This document shows positions 7,514-15,602 of a DNA stretch of 23,610 bases, in pieces. The notes beneath the pieces are model-generated. The model was not told where the DNA came from. It searched no databases and worked only from the letters and a program-made list of their open reading frames with translations. Numbering within the stretch: position 1 is the stretch's first letter; every line of letters begins with the position of its first letter. The position numbers and the translations under genes are program-made. Origin of the DNA: JBEGQX01 sp041180805 (lineage in GTDB: Bacteria > Planctomycetota > Planctomycetia > Gemmatales > Gemmataceae); contig JBEGQX010000302.1 in assembly GCA_041180805.1 (NCBI GenBank), forward strand, positions 1 to 23,610, read 5' to 3'.

Positions 7514-7906
7514 TTAACTGGCAAGCGGGGTGCGGTGAAAATGCACATGCACCCAACGACCATCCTTCTTTTCCCAAACGCGGGTTTCGGCGCTTGTCGC
7601 GGTAATCGGGGCACCCTGTGCGTTTAATTTTTGCACAAGCCTAATGTATGCTATTACCGCCATGTTGCCATTGAGGTGGATCACTGGCTGGCACATGGTT
7701 GTTAATACCCTGTTCTTGGGTGCACCGAGGTCAAAATAATATTTGTGAAATTCCAGCCCGAAAACAATCTGTGCGGGTGCTTCCGGCTCCATGGCACTTA
7801 GATTGGTATCGCACAAACTCTTATAGGTGTTCCAGTCGGAGGCAGCGATGCTGTCCAGCAGCTTTTGGTTCAGGGCCAGCAGTTCCTTGTGTGTTGCGTC
7901 AGACAT
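7514..7906 (-). CDS. CaMKII-association-domain (NTF2-fold) protein
   Basis: Small 130-residue protein that matches, end to end, the calcium/calmodulin-dependent kinase II association domain family (PF08332, NTF2/SnoaL-like fold). In animals this fold is the oligomerisation hub of CaMKII; stand-alone bacterial versions are common and of unknown role. Recognisable segments are A-A-S-D-W-N-T-Y, V-F-G-L-E-F-H-K-Y-Y-F, A-V-I-A-Y-I-R-L, E-T-R-V-W and H-V-H-F-H-R. The ATG at 7906 is supported by AGGAA 7 nt upstream and gives the normal family length; the longer frame to 7993 adds a poor N-terminus. It precedes the FHA-cyclase gene by 24 bp, implying co-transcription. A binding or scaffold role is more likely than catalysis, but that is inference. 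Confidence 0.87.
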   Translation of the reverse strand: MSDATHKELLALNQKLLDSIAASDWNTYKSLCDTNLSAMEPEAPAQIVFGLEFHKYYFDLGAPKNRVLTTMCQPVIHLNGNMAVIAYIRLVQKLNAQGAPITATSAETRVWEKKDGRWVHVHFHRTPLAS

Positions 7907-7935
7907 GATTGGTTCCTTTGCCTTGAATGGTTTCA

Positions 7936-7966
7936 CTATAACCTGAAAGGGTCCTGATTTCGACAA
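7936..7966 (-). promoter_or_regulatory. Possible promoter for the CaMKII-AD/cyclase pair
   Basis: On the minus strand TTGTCG (7966-7961) and TTATAG (7941-7936) could serve as -35 and -10 with a 19-nt spacer, 30 bp before the start codon at 7906. The 115-bp gap after mug is the longest within this block, so an internal promoter is plausible. The spacer is long and the match modest. Confidence 0.2.
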
Positions 7967-8021
7967 TCTATCCCCATGAGGAAAGCTTATCAAATAATCA
8001 TTCCCAGGATGGTTGATTGCT

Positions 8022-8591
8022 TCATTCCTTCAGAAATGCCCTGAGTTGGGCAAACAACTCCGCCAGTTGTGGAATTTGAAAGTGGGCATTCAACCCGCTG
8101 GGGTTGGGCAGCACCCAGACATGAGAATTGCCAATCTTCATTTCCTGCAACCCGAGTTTTGCTTTTGGTCGTTTGAATGCATCTCGGAAGGAAGTCAGCC
8201 CAAGCACCGCCACTGTGTGGGGTTTGTATTCAAGAACTTTCCCGCGCAGAATGTTTCCGCCTTCCAGAAGTTCCTCATCCGTTACTTCGTCGGCGCGGGC
8301 GGTGGCACGGTTCACCAAGTTGGTGATTCCAATTCCAAGGTTCAGTAACAGGTGTTGTTCGAAAGGCGAGAATAACCTTGGCGTGAAACCGGAATGAAAC
8401 AGTGTGGGCCAGAAACGGTTACCGGGCCTGCCAAAATGTTTTCCAATGGCGGCGGTGTACAATCCGGGATTAATACCGCATAACAGTAACCTTATTCCCG
8501 TGCCAAGGACATCCTCTATGCCGCTGTTTTGGGCGCCTTCAATTTGCTGTCGGGTTGGCTTGAAATAACCAGGTGGTTGTTCCATGGTCAT
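8022..8591 (-). CDS. mug: G/U mismatch-specific uracil-DNA glycosylase (Mug/TDG)
   Basis: DNA repair enzyme of the Mug/TDG family, which removes uracil or thymine mispaired with guanine, leaving an abasic site. It has 189 residues. The active-site motif G-I-N-P-G-L (about 39-44, with Asn41) is the family hallmark. The second motif N-P-S-G-L-N-A at 163-169 corresponds to the minor-groove/lesion-binding loop. G-R-P-G-N-R-F-W near residue 54 is also conserved. The start ATG at 8591 overlaps the cheR stop as ATGA, and there is no clear ribosome binding site, so translation is probably coupled to cheR; the ATG at 8585 is an alternative. A repair gene in a chemosensory operon is unexpected; it may simply be carried along. 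Family assignment is strong. Confidence 0.93.
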   Translation of the reverse strand: MTMEQPPGYFKPTRQQIEGAQNSGIEDVLGTGIRLLLCGINPGLYTAAIGKHFGRPGNRFWPTLFHSGFTPRLFSPFEQHLLLNLGIGITNLVNRATARADEVTDEELLEGGNILRGKVLEYKPHTVAVLGLTSFRDAFKRPKAKLGLQEMKIGNSHVWVLPNPSGLNAHFQIPQLAELFAQLRAFLKE

Positions 8592-9424
8592 GAAATTGGT
8601 TTTGGCAGGAAAAACCCATTGCCTTCCTTCGGAAGCGCAAATTGATCTGTCTTGCCCAGAATTGTCTCGGATTCGCCAAGAACCAAAAATCCCTCGTTGC
8701 GGATAACCCTTCGAATCTTGCGGAAAATTTCCTGAATAATTTCCGTGTTGAAATAAATCAGCACATTGCGAACCAAAATTAAATCCATGCTGCCGGGATC
8801 AAATGGGAAGGGATCAAGGAGATTCATGCGGGAAAAAGAAACGGAATCCCTAAGCTTTGGAATCGCGGTGTAACCCTGTTCGGTCTCCTGGAAATACTTT
8901 TCCTTGTACTCTGTCGGCAAACCGCGGATGGTTTCAAAACGCGAGTAGATGCCACTTCTTGCCTTGGCAAGCGCGTTTTCAGAGATATCCGTCGCGGTGA
9001 TGCGAATGTTCCAGTTTGCAAGTTCAGGAAAACCCTCCCACAACATCATCATAAGGGAATAAGGTTCCTGCCCGGTGGAGCAGCATGCCGACCAAATGCG
9101 TATGGTACCTGAAAGTCGGTTTTGGGAGATGATTTTCGGAATAACCATTTCCTTGAGGTTTGAAAAAACTTTGGGCCCCCGAAAGAAACTGGTTTCCTGA
9201 ATGGTCATTCTTTCGATGACCTGCCTGCCAAGTGTGCCGTACATGTCCACGGATATTTTTTCGGAAAGGGCATTGAGGTTGGCGATGCCTGTTTCCTGAC
9301 AAAGTGGTCCAAGGCGGTTTTCCAGAAGGTATTCTTTTCCCGGGCCCAAATCATGGCCGAGGGTTTTGTGGAGGAAATCCACATAACTCTGATAGGCCCT
9401 GGGTGTGATTTGGTTATTTTCCAT
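8588..9424 (-). CDS. cheR: CheR chemoreceptor methyltransferase
   Basis: S-adenosylmethionine-dependent methyltransferase that methylates Glu residues of chemoreceptors during adaptation. It has 278 residues, the usual length. An N-terminal helical domain (1-85) ends in the conserved T-I-Q-E-T-S-F-F-R. The Rossmann methyltransferase domain follows, with W-S-A-C-C-S-T-G-Q-E-P-Y-S (111-123) as the SAM-binding loop and V-R-N-V-L-I-Y-F near residue 225. No TPR extension is present. The gene starts 21 bp after cheB, the opposing adaptation enzyme, and overlaps mug by 4 bp. No strong ribosome binding site precedes the ATG. The nearby MCP is its obvious substrate, although that MCP lacks a recognisable C-terminal CheR-docking pentapeptide. 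Confidence 0.96.
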   Translation of the reverse strand: MENNQITPRAYQSYVDFLHKTLGHDLGPGKEYLLENRLGPLCQETGIANLNALSEKISVDMYGTLGRQVIERMTIQETSFFRGPKVFSNLKEMVIPKIISQNRLSGTIRIWSACCSTGQEPYSLMMMLWEGFPELANWNIRITATDISENALAKARSGIYSRFETIRGLPTEYKEKYFQETEQGYTAIPKLRDSVSFSRMNLLDPFPFDPGSMDLILVRNVLIYFNTEIIQEIFRKIRRVIRNEGFLVLGESETILGKTDQFALPKEGNGFFLPKPIS

Positions 9425-9445
9425 GGGGAAGATTAAGGCTGGGGT

Positions 9446-10501
9446 TTATTTGTTGCCTGAAAGCACGGCGGTGATGGTAGAGGCTAGTGCATCCAGTGGC
9501 AGAGCTTCTTCGGCAAGCCCCTCTCTGTAAACAATTCCGGGCATGCCCCAAACAACGCTCGATGCCTGATCCTGCACGAATATTCTGCCACCGACCTTGG
9601 AAATTTCTTTGCAGCCACTCAGGCCATCCTGGCCCATGCCGGTAAGAATGACCACCAGGCTTGCAGCGCCATAAATTTTCGCCACACTGCGAAGCATGGG
9701 GTCCACGGCAGGCCGGCAAAAGTTTTCCTCGGGCCCCTGGTTCAGGCTCACAAAGTTGGGTGTGCCTTTTTCCACCACCATGTGGAAGTTTCCCGGTGCC
9801 AGCAGGAACTTTCCGGGCACAAGCTGGTCTCCATGCTTTGCTTCAACCACCGGATGCCTGGTCTGGCTTCCCAGGAATTCAGCCAGACTTTTGGTGAATT
9901 CCGCGGGCATGTGTTGCACAATCAGGCCCGGCACCGGAATCGGTGGCAGTATGGAAAAGAGATTCTTCAGTGCCTCCGGACCGCCTGCCGATACACCAAT
10001 GGCAAAAACACCGGGCAATACCTTTTTCTCCGGGGCTGGCTTCGGACCATTACGCGGAGGAAGGCTTACCTTCCAAAAACCGCTGGTGGACAGGTTTTTT
10101 CGCACGCAGGAATGCACGCGGGGAAGAAGTTCCCTTTTAAGAAGCTCTATGGTTTCTTCCGCACCTGTGGTGGAAGGCTTGCAGTAATATTCATCCGCAC
10201 CAAGGGAAATCGCATCCAGTGTGATCACGCTTCCCTTTTGCACCAAGGAACTAAACATGATCACTGGCATTTCGGGGTTTCTTTGCTTCAGCTCCGCAAG
10301 CACCTCAAGCCCATTCATGCGTGGCATATCCACATCCAGGATCACCAAATCAGGCTTGTCGCGGGCTGCAAACTCCAGACCTTCCTTGCCATCAATCGCA
10401 GGAGTCAAAACCTCGATTCCAGGGTCTGAAGAAAGCACCGTCTTCAGCGTTCTGCGAACCACCGAGGAATCATCAACCACCAGAACTCGAATGGGGGGCA
10501 T
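9446..10501 (-). CDS. cheB: CheB chemoreceptor methylesterase/response regulator
   Basis: Receptor-demethylating enzyme activated by CheA phosphorylation. It has 351 residues. Residues 1-125 are a receiver domain with the acidic pair D10-D11, phosphoacceptor D56 in L-D-V-D-M-P and K108. A basic/Pro-rich linker (about 130-160) leads to the CheB methylesterase domain with its catalytic triad: S171 in G-V-S-A-G-G, H197 in Q-H-M-P and D292 in G-M-G-Q-D-G. All key residues are present, so it should be active. The GAGG site 7 nt before the ATG is reasonable. A 49-nt hairpin lies just upstream in the mcp-cheB gap. It pairs functionally with cheR downstream. Confidence 0.97.
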   Translation of the reverse strand: MPPIRVLVVDDSSVVRRTLKTVLSSDPGIEVLTPAIDGKEGLEFAARDKPDLVILDVDMPRMNGLEVLAELKQRNPEMPVIMFSSLVQKGSVITLDAISLGADEYYCKPSTTGAEETIELLKRELLPRVHSCVRKNLSTSGFWKVSLPPRNGPKPAPEKKVLPGVFAIGVSAGGPEALKNLFSILPPIPVPGLIVQHMPAEFTKSLAEFLGSQTRHPVVEAKHGDQLVPGKFLLAPGNFHMVVEKGTPNFVSLNQGPEENFCRPAVDPMLRSVAKIYGAASLVVILTGMGQDGLSGCKEISKVGGRIFVQDQASSVVWGMPGIVYREGLAEEALPLDALASTITAVLSGNK

Positions 10502-10523
10502 GGGTCAGCCTCGCTTTAAATCA

Positions 10524-10572
10524 GGAAATCCGTGTCATGTTCCTATTCTCAGGAAACATACCCACGGATTCC
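10524..10572 (-). other. Stable two-part hairpin in the mcp-cheB leader
   Basis: The segment folds on itself almost completely. The outer stem is GGAA-TCCGTG (10524-10534, one bulged A) against CACGGATTCC (10563-10572), 10 pairs. After a small internal loop the inner stem is ATGTTCCT (10537-10544) against AGGAAACAT (10551-10559, one bulged A), 8 pairs, closed by a 6-nt loop. It ends 11-12 nt before the cheB ribosome binding site. No T-run follows on the minus strand, so it is not a standard intrinsic terminator. It may be an mRNA processing or stability element, or a regulator of cheB translation. Confidence 0.55.
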
Positions 10573-10602
10573 AATGATTTCCAGATGAAGAATTTTATTG
10601 GC

Positions 10603-12597
10603 CTAGATACTGAATTTCTTCACCATCTGTTCCAGTTCAGAAGCCATCAAATCCAGGTCACTTGCGGCCCTATCCAGTTCCGCGGCACCCTGCGAGGTAC
10701 TTTTTGCAGCTTCTGCCAAACCGGTGATATTCCTGGCAATCTCACCGCTACCGGATGCGGCATCAGCCACATTTCGGGTGATTTCCCTGGTGGTTGCTGC
10801 CTGTTCTTCCACCGCACCCGCGATGGTATTCTGAATTTCGTGAATCTTGGAGATGATTCCCCGGGTTTTTTCATTGGCAGCCACCGCTTCCTGCGTATCC
10901 ACCTGAATACCCTGAATCTTAGCCCGGATATCTTCTGTGGCCTTTGCTGTTTCCTTGGCAAGTTCTTTCACCTCGCTTGCAACCACGGCAAAACCCTTGC
11001 CGAACTCACCGGCGCGTGCGGCTTCAATGCTTGCATTCAAAGCCAGCAGGTTGGTTTGCTCGGCAATCGAGGTGATCACCTTTACCACATTTCCAATAAT
11101 ACTGCTGTTTTCCCCAAGGCGAAGCACCGCCATATTCCCGGTTTCCGCAATGGTAACCGCCTCATTGGCAACCTGTGCCGCCTGCTGGGCCTGACGGGCG
11201 ATTTCCCTTATGGTTGCGCCCATTTCCTCGGCCGCGGTGGCCACTGTTTTAATGTTGGCACTCACTTCCTCGGCCCCCGCGGCGATCGCGCTTGCCTGGG
11301 ATGATGTTTCACTGGCGTTGGCCACCATGGTGCGGCTTACTTCCTTCTGTTGGGCGGATGATCCAATCAACTTGCGAGAATTTCCTGATATCAATTGAAT
11401 TGCCTGTTGCATTCCCTTGACAGCCTTTGCCAGCGAATCGGACATGGCGCCAAGTTCACCCTGACCAAGAAGTTGGACTGGTGTGCCAAGATCGCCACTG
11501 GCCAACTGTTCCAGCCTGTTGCAGCTTTCACGAATTGGAACGGTAATTCCCTTTCCTATGTACCAAACAAGCCCGAATGATACCGCTAGAGCCAAGGCTG
11601 ATAGCAACAAGGAATAGTTGCGATCTGAGCGGAACTTGGCAATGCGATTATCTAAAAGGATATCCAGTTCATTTGCACAGGTATCAAACAGATTGAAGGA
11701 CTCTTCCAAAGCCATGTTGCCGGCTTCAATAATCTTTTGATCCACGGACTTCGTCTGATTGCCGACTTTCAGATCCTGAATAAGTTTTGAGAAAGTTTCA
11801 GAAGACTTTCGCAGTTTATCCACGGCAGTGGGAAGGTTTCTGGAAAGGGATTCCGATTTGCCATAAAAATTCGAATCCTCATTCACCGAGGTTTCCGCGC
11901 TAGCAATAATGCGATCGATGTCCGCTTCCTTGAACAGGGCGATTTGCACGGCCAGTTTTTGTTTTTCCTGAGCCTTGGCTTCGCCATCCTGCATGATACT
12001 GCTGTAAAGGTAAAGAATGTCTGAAATGCGTTCCTGGGTTTGGGGCAGGGCAACCAAAGCCACATCCACCAGATAATAGGAATCCAGGTCGGGATCCAGA
12101 ATCATGTTCGATGTGTCACCAAGGTGGGTGATCATCAATCTGGCAATCTTGATCATTTGCTCGTATTCGGAATTCAACTTGTCCACAGGCATGGTATTCC
12201 ATGATTTGCGAAGTTGTTCCCACTTTTTCTGAAGATTATCAGTGCGGGCATCATCGCGCTTTCGCTTGCCGAGGCCTTCCTGGGTGAACTGCAAAGAATT
12301 ACCTAGCGATTTTTCGGCAGTTTCCAGGTTTCGAAGAGCGGTCTCCAGGTTGCCTTCCTCGCGACTTGTGATGCTGGATGCGGTTTTATCGCCCGCCAGC
12401 ACACGATTTGCGGCAGACCTGTGTAGAAGAATGCTTTTCAGGCATTTTTGAATGGCCTTTTCGAAGGCCACGCCATCCTTTTCCTGACTGGCAAACGTGA
12501 TCCGATCCTGGATGCCATCCACCGTGAAATACAAAAGCACAGAAATAGGAAGGAGAAAACTTCCGCTTATCAGCATCAACCTTTGCAGAATACTCAT
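10603..12597 (-). CDS. Methyl-accepting chemotaxis protein (MCP)
   Basis: Transmembrane chemoreceptor of 664 residues. TM1 is about 7-26; a roughly 300-residue all-helical extracytoplasmic sensor follows, with D-P-D-L-D-S-Y-Y-L at 168-176, a motif shared by helical sensors in receptors and histidine kinases. TM2 is about 327-348, then HAMP (349-403). The cytoplasmic coiled-coil signalling domain has its hairpin tip at about 513-530, with E-Q-T-N-L-L-A-L-N-A-S-I-E-A-A-R, the CheA/CheW contact. No C-terminal CheR/CheB tether is visible; the protein ends K-K-F-S-I. The ATG overlaps the cheW stop (ATGA), with GAGG 10 nt upstream. Ligand is unknown. It is the only receptor in the window and therefore the likely dedicated input. 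Confidence 0.95.
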   Translation of the reverse strand: MSILQRLMLISGSFLLPISVLLYFTVDGIQDRITFASQEKDGVAFEKAIQKCLKSILLHRSAANRVLAGDKTASSITSREEGNLETALRNLETAEKSLGNSLQFTQEGLGKRKRDDARTDNLQKKWEQLRKSWNTMPVDKLNSEYEQMIKIARLMITHLGDTSNMILDPDLDSYYLVDVALVALPQTQERISDILYLYSSIMQDGEAKAQEKQKLAVQIALFKEADIDRIIASAETSVNEDSNFYGKSESLSRNLPTAVDKLRKSSETFSKLIQDLKVGNQTKSVDQKIIEAGNMALEESFNLFDTCANELDILLDNRIAKFRSDRNYSLLLSALALAVSFGLVWYIGKGITVPIRESCNRLEQLASGDLGTPVQLLGQGELGAMSDSLAKAVKGMQQAIQLISGNSRKLIGSSAQQKEVSRTMVANASETSSQASAIAAGAEEVSANIKTVATAAEEMGATIREIARQAQQAAQVANEAVTIAETGNMAVLRLGENSSIIGNVVKVITSIAEQTNLLALNASIEAARAGEFGKGFAVVASEVKELAKETAKATEDIRAKIQGIQVDTQEAVAANEKTRGIISKIHEIQNTIAGAVEEQAATTREITRNVADAASGSGEIARNITGLAEAAKSTSQGAAELDRAASDLDLMASELEQMVKKFSI

Positions 12598-13061
12598 GAT
12601 ACATGCACCTCGTTGGTTCTTTCCCTTCCCAAAAGGGTTTTTTCCTCGAATACAGATTTGACATCCATGACCAGCAACAACCGGTCTTTTAGTTTGTAGG
12701 CACCCTGAAGCAAGTGCCTGATCTCCTCTGGAATGGTTTCCGGCACTGGTTCAAAATCATCTTCCTCTGTGGAGATGACATCCCCAACCGAGTCCACCTG
12801 CAGGCTGTAAAACTCTTCCTCATGTTTCAGCACTATGTTCATGCAGGTTTTTTGGTTCGCGGCCGGTAAACCCAGCAACCTTCTCAGATTTACGGCAAGG
12901 ACAATGTTTCCACGCAGGTTCATCAGTCCGTTGCTTGCCTTGGGAGCCAGGGGAACCCTTGTAACCTCCATGGTTCGCAGGATTTCCTGAACCTCTTTCA
13001 CCCGGATTCCAAACAGCATTTCATCGATGAAGAAAGTGGCAAACGATTGCTCAAGCTTCAT
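12594..13061 (-). CDS. cheW: CheW coupling protein
   Basis: Scaffold of 155 residues that couples receptors to the kinase CheA. The whole protein is one CheW domain (two five-stranded beta barrels), with recognisable F-F-I-D...F-G-I-R-V-K-E-V-Q-E-I, the V-P-x-A-P segment, and G-L-M-N-L-R-G-N-I-V-x-V-x-N-L-R. GGAGG lies 6 nt before the ATG. The gene overlaps both neighbours by 4 bp (ATGA), so cheA, cheW and mcp form one tightly coupled operon. Confidence 0.95.
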   Translation of the reverse strand: MKLEQSFATFFIDEMLFGIRVKEVQEILRTMEVTRVPLAPKASNGLMNLRGNIVLAVNLRRLLGLPAANQKTCMNIVLKHEEEFYSLQVDSVGDVISTEEDDFEPVPETIPEEIRHLLQGAYKLKDRLLLVMDVKSVFEEKTLLGRERTNEVHVS

Positions 13062-15436
13062 GCGCCACCTCCAGACAATTCAAATCTTTGGGAGACCAGT
13101 TTGTTCAGGTCCACATATTCTGTGACCCTGCCCTGCACTACAACCGTTCTTCGAATACCAGATCGGCTCTCGGACCCGGATTCCAGGATGGATTCATAAA
13201 CCGTGTCGACAATTTTTCTAACCGCCAACCCGAAAAGCCTGCCACCTTGCTTGTGGACAACCACAGGAACAATTCCAATGTCATCTTTTTTCCACCATGT
13301 GTCTGAACCTGCAAGCATGCCAGCCATGGAATGCAGAGGCAGAATTTCGCCGCGGTATTGGATCATCGCCTTGGTGCCGGAAAATTCGACTTGCTCTGTC
13401 TTGAATTCCTCCAGACGCACCACTTGTTCCAAGGGCAGGGCGATTTGTCCATTCGTGCCGATATTTACCAGCAGCAAGCCCTCACCAGTGCTGGCTTCCC
13501 CGGAATCCTTCCTTGCGCCGGTGCTGGCTATTTCCCGAACACCCAGATCGCGAATTCTTGGAAGCACTTTTCCCATTCTGGCCAGGCCGGAAATATCCAA
13601 AATCAATTGAACCTGACCATCGCCGGTGATGGTGACTCCCGCAAAGCAGCCAATTGTCTTCAGGCGGTTGGGTAGCGGTTTTACCACGATTTCAAAGGTA
13701 TCGCGCACACTATCCACCAGCAAACCAAACTGTTTGTCTTCAGCTTGTAAAACCAGAAGGTGATTGGCGGTGGGAACACTTTCCTTCCTGGATTCGGGAT
13801 TCAACACCCTGTCCAGATCCAAAAGTGGCAGCAATCTGCCACGAAAGCGGATAACCGGGGTGTTGTGCACATATTCAATGGAATTGTTTTTCCGATCACC
13901 CGAAAGCCTGAGAAGTTCCGTGATGTGCGCCTGTGGAACGGCAAAATCCTGACCACCTGAGGTAATGGTAATCGCCTTGATGATTGCGAGTGTGAGTGGA
14001 ATTCTAAGGTGAATGGTGGTGCCTTTGCCGCGCTCACTTTGCAGATCCACCATGCCACCGATTTTTTCGATGTTGCTTTTCACAACATCCATGCCAACTC
14101 CCCTTCCGGAGATATTGGAGATTTTTTCCGCGGTGGAGAACCCTGGAAGGAAGATCAGTTGAAGAACCGAATTCTCGCTCATCTGCGAGAGTTCATCCAT
14201 GCTGAGAAGCTGCTTTTCAAGCGCCTTGGCGCGCACGCGGTCCACATCAATACCTCTGCCATCATCCGTGATGACAATATTCACCTGCCCACTTTCATGG
14301 TACGCCCGAAGCAACAACTTGCCTTCCGCGGGTTTTCCCGACTTTGCGCGAACGTCCGCTGTTTCTATGCCGTGATCTATGGAATTTCGAACCAAATGGG
14401 TCAGTGGATCCTTGATGGCCTCGATAAGGCTCTTGTCCAACTCGGTGTCGGCGCCTTCCATTTCAAGGGAAATTTGTTTTCCCAGCTTGAATGCCACCTC
14501 TCGAACCATGCGGGGAAACTTGTTCCACACATTGGCGATCGGCTGCATGCGGGTTTTCATCAGTGCTTCCTGCAGTTCGGAAGTCACATTGTTAAATTGT
14601 CTGGAAGCAGCCAGCAGGGGAACATCATTCAATCGGTTGGAACATTGCAACAACTGATTTCTGGAGAGCACAAGTTCGCTGGCCAGCGCCATCAACTTAT
14701 CCAGTACATCCACTGATATTCTCACCGAAGAGTCTGAAAGGGACCCCGGAATTTCCCTAGGGGCTTCGGTATTGGCAGGCAGCACGATGGTGCTGCTTGA
14801 AGTGGATGGTGCCGGAATGCTTGAGGAAGCGTTGTTATTTTTATTTTCCTGGATGATATCCGTGATGGATGTATCTACCGGGATACTGGAGATCATAGTA
14901 GCGGGAAGTTTTGCTTCACGCAGGGGTGATTCAAGAATCATTGTTGCCTGCGGGTTTACCGAGGCGGCTACCGGTGGATTGGATGGTGGAGGAGTTATAT
15001 TTTCAAGTTGCTTCTTTTCTGGCGTCGAAGGGGCAACTGCATCGGAAATGGAGCCTCCCTCGGCAAGTATGTGAAGATTTTCAACAAGGGAATCGTTGCT
15101 GATATTACCTTCACTGCCATCTTTCTCAAGCGATGCAAGAATCAGTCGGATAGCATCCACAACCTGAAGAAGCGTGGTGGTGATCTGCTGGTTGGCCTTG
15201 AATTGGCCATCCCGTATTTTACTGAGAAGGTTTTCGCCGGCGTGGGTCAGTTTCTCGAGCTTTGAAAGACCCAGAAAACCAGCACTGCCCTTGATGGTAT
15301 GCATAACCCGAAAGATGGATTTCACCAACTCTGGATCTGTGGATTTCTCAAGCTCTAGTAATTCAAGGTCAACCCTGGAGAGATTTTCCTGACATTCAAT
15401 CAGGAACTCTTTGAGTGCCTCGTCCATTTCACTCAT
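13058..15436 (-). CDS. cheA: CheA histidine kinase with two CheW-like domains
   Basis: Central chemosensory kinase, 792 residues from the ATG at 15436 (a TTG at 15460 would add eight). P1/HPt spans 1-110 with phosphoacceptor His46 in M-H-T-I-K-G-S-A-G-F. Residues 110-235 are a Pro/Ser/Asn-rich linker with no recognisable P2 domain. The P3 dimerisation helices are 236-300. The P4 kinase has the N-box H-L-V-R-N-S-I-D-H-G (N351), G1 D-D-G-R-G-I-D (391-397) and G2 G-R-G-V-G-M-D. P5 (about 485-625) is followed by a second CheW-like domain (652-785). There is no C-terminal receiver. The lack of P2 and of a neighbouring cheY raises the question of which receiver it phosphorylates; CheB and the adjacent receiver-kinase are the local candidates. 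Confidence 0.96.
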   Translation of the reverse strand: MSEMDEALKEFLIECQENLSRVDLELLELEKSTDPELVKSIFRVMHTIKGSAGFLGLSKLEKLTHAGENLLSKIRDGQFKANQQITTTLLQVVDAIRLILASLEKDGSEGNISNDSLVENLHILAEGGSISDAVAPSTPEKKQLENITPPPSNPPVAASVNPQATMILESPLREAKLPATMISSIPVDTSITDIIQENKNNNASSSIPAPSTSSSTIVLPANTEAPREIPGSLSDSSVRISVDVLDKLMALASELVLSRNQLLQCSNRLNDVPLLAASRQFNNVTSELQEALMKTRMQPIANVWNKFPRMVREVAFKLGKQISLEMEGADTELDKSLIEAIKDPLTHLVRNSIDHGIETADVRAKSGKPAEGKLLLRAYHESGQVNIVITDDGRGIDVDRVRAKALEKQLLSMDELSQMSENSVLQLIFLPGFSTAEKISNISGRGVGMDVVKSNIEKIGGMVDLQSERGKGTTIHLRIPLTLAIIKAITITSGGQDFAVPQAHITELLRLSGDRKNNSIEYVHNTPVIRFRGRLLPLLDLDRVLNPESRKESVPTANHLLVLQAEDKQFGLLVDSVRDTFEIVVKPLPNRLKTIGCFAGVTITGDGQVQLILDISGLARMGKVLPRIRDLGVREIASTGARKDSGEASTGEGLLLVNIGTNGQIALPLEQVVRLEEFKTEQVEFSGTKAMIQYRGEILPLHSMAGMLAGSDTWWKKDDIGIVPVVVHKQGGRLFGLAVRKIVDTVYESILESGSESRSGIRRTVVVQGRVTEYVDLNKLVSQRFELSGGGA

Positions 15437-15602
15437 AAAATACAAACATCCCAAAGCCAAATTCTTGTAATAAGACTTAAGGAAAAAATAGCATGGGAAG
15501 TTGGGGCAAGCTTTAATCGAAATCGTTAAAATTGAAGTATTTTTGCGATCTTATCCACTTTTAATCAATTAGTCTTTTTAATCGTTATAACCGGAATTAT
15601 TG
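15437..15602 (-). promoter_or_regulatory. AT-rich intergenic region, likely cheA promoter
   Basis: The gap between the receiver-kinase and cheA is markedly more AT-rich than its surroundings. TTTAATC occurs three times on the plus strand (15512-15518, 15560-15566, 15577-15583) and ATCGTTA twice (15522-15528, 15581-15587). On the minus strand TGCTATTTT (around 15487-15495) resembles an extended -10, but it has no good -35 partner. GTTATAAC near 15585 is a short palindrome. I see no clear terminator for the kinase gene, so read-through into cheA is possible. Confidence 0.3.

Noticed and set aside
10524..10572. Rho-independent terminator after mcp
   Set aside because: The hairpin is strong, but no T-run follows on the minus strand, and it sits close to the cheB ribosome binding site.
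10321..11304. Long plus-strand open frame (327 codons) opposite cheB and mcp
   Set aside because: It is antisense to two well-supported genes, rich in Cys, His and Phe with no domain pattern, and has no ribosome binding site; a by-product of codon bias on the other strand.
14009..14716. Plus-strand open frame (235 codons) opposite cheA
   Set aside because: Antisense to the conserved CheA kinase core; no recognisable family.
15437..15602. A hidden cheY or small gene between the receiver-kinase and cheA
   Set aside because: The gap is only 166 bp, AT-rich and without a usable frame; a CheY needs about 360 bp.
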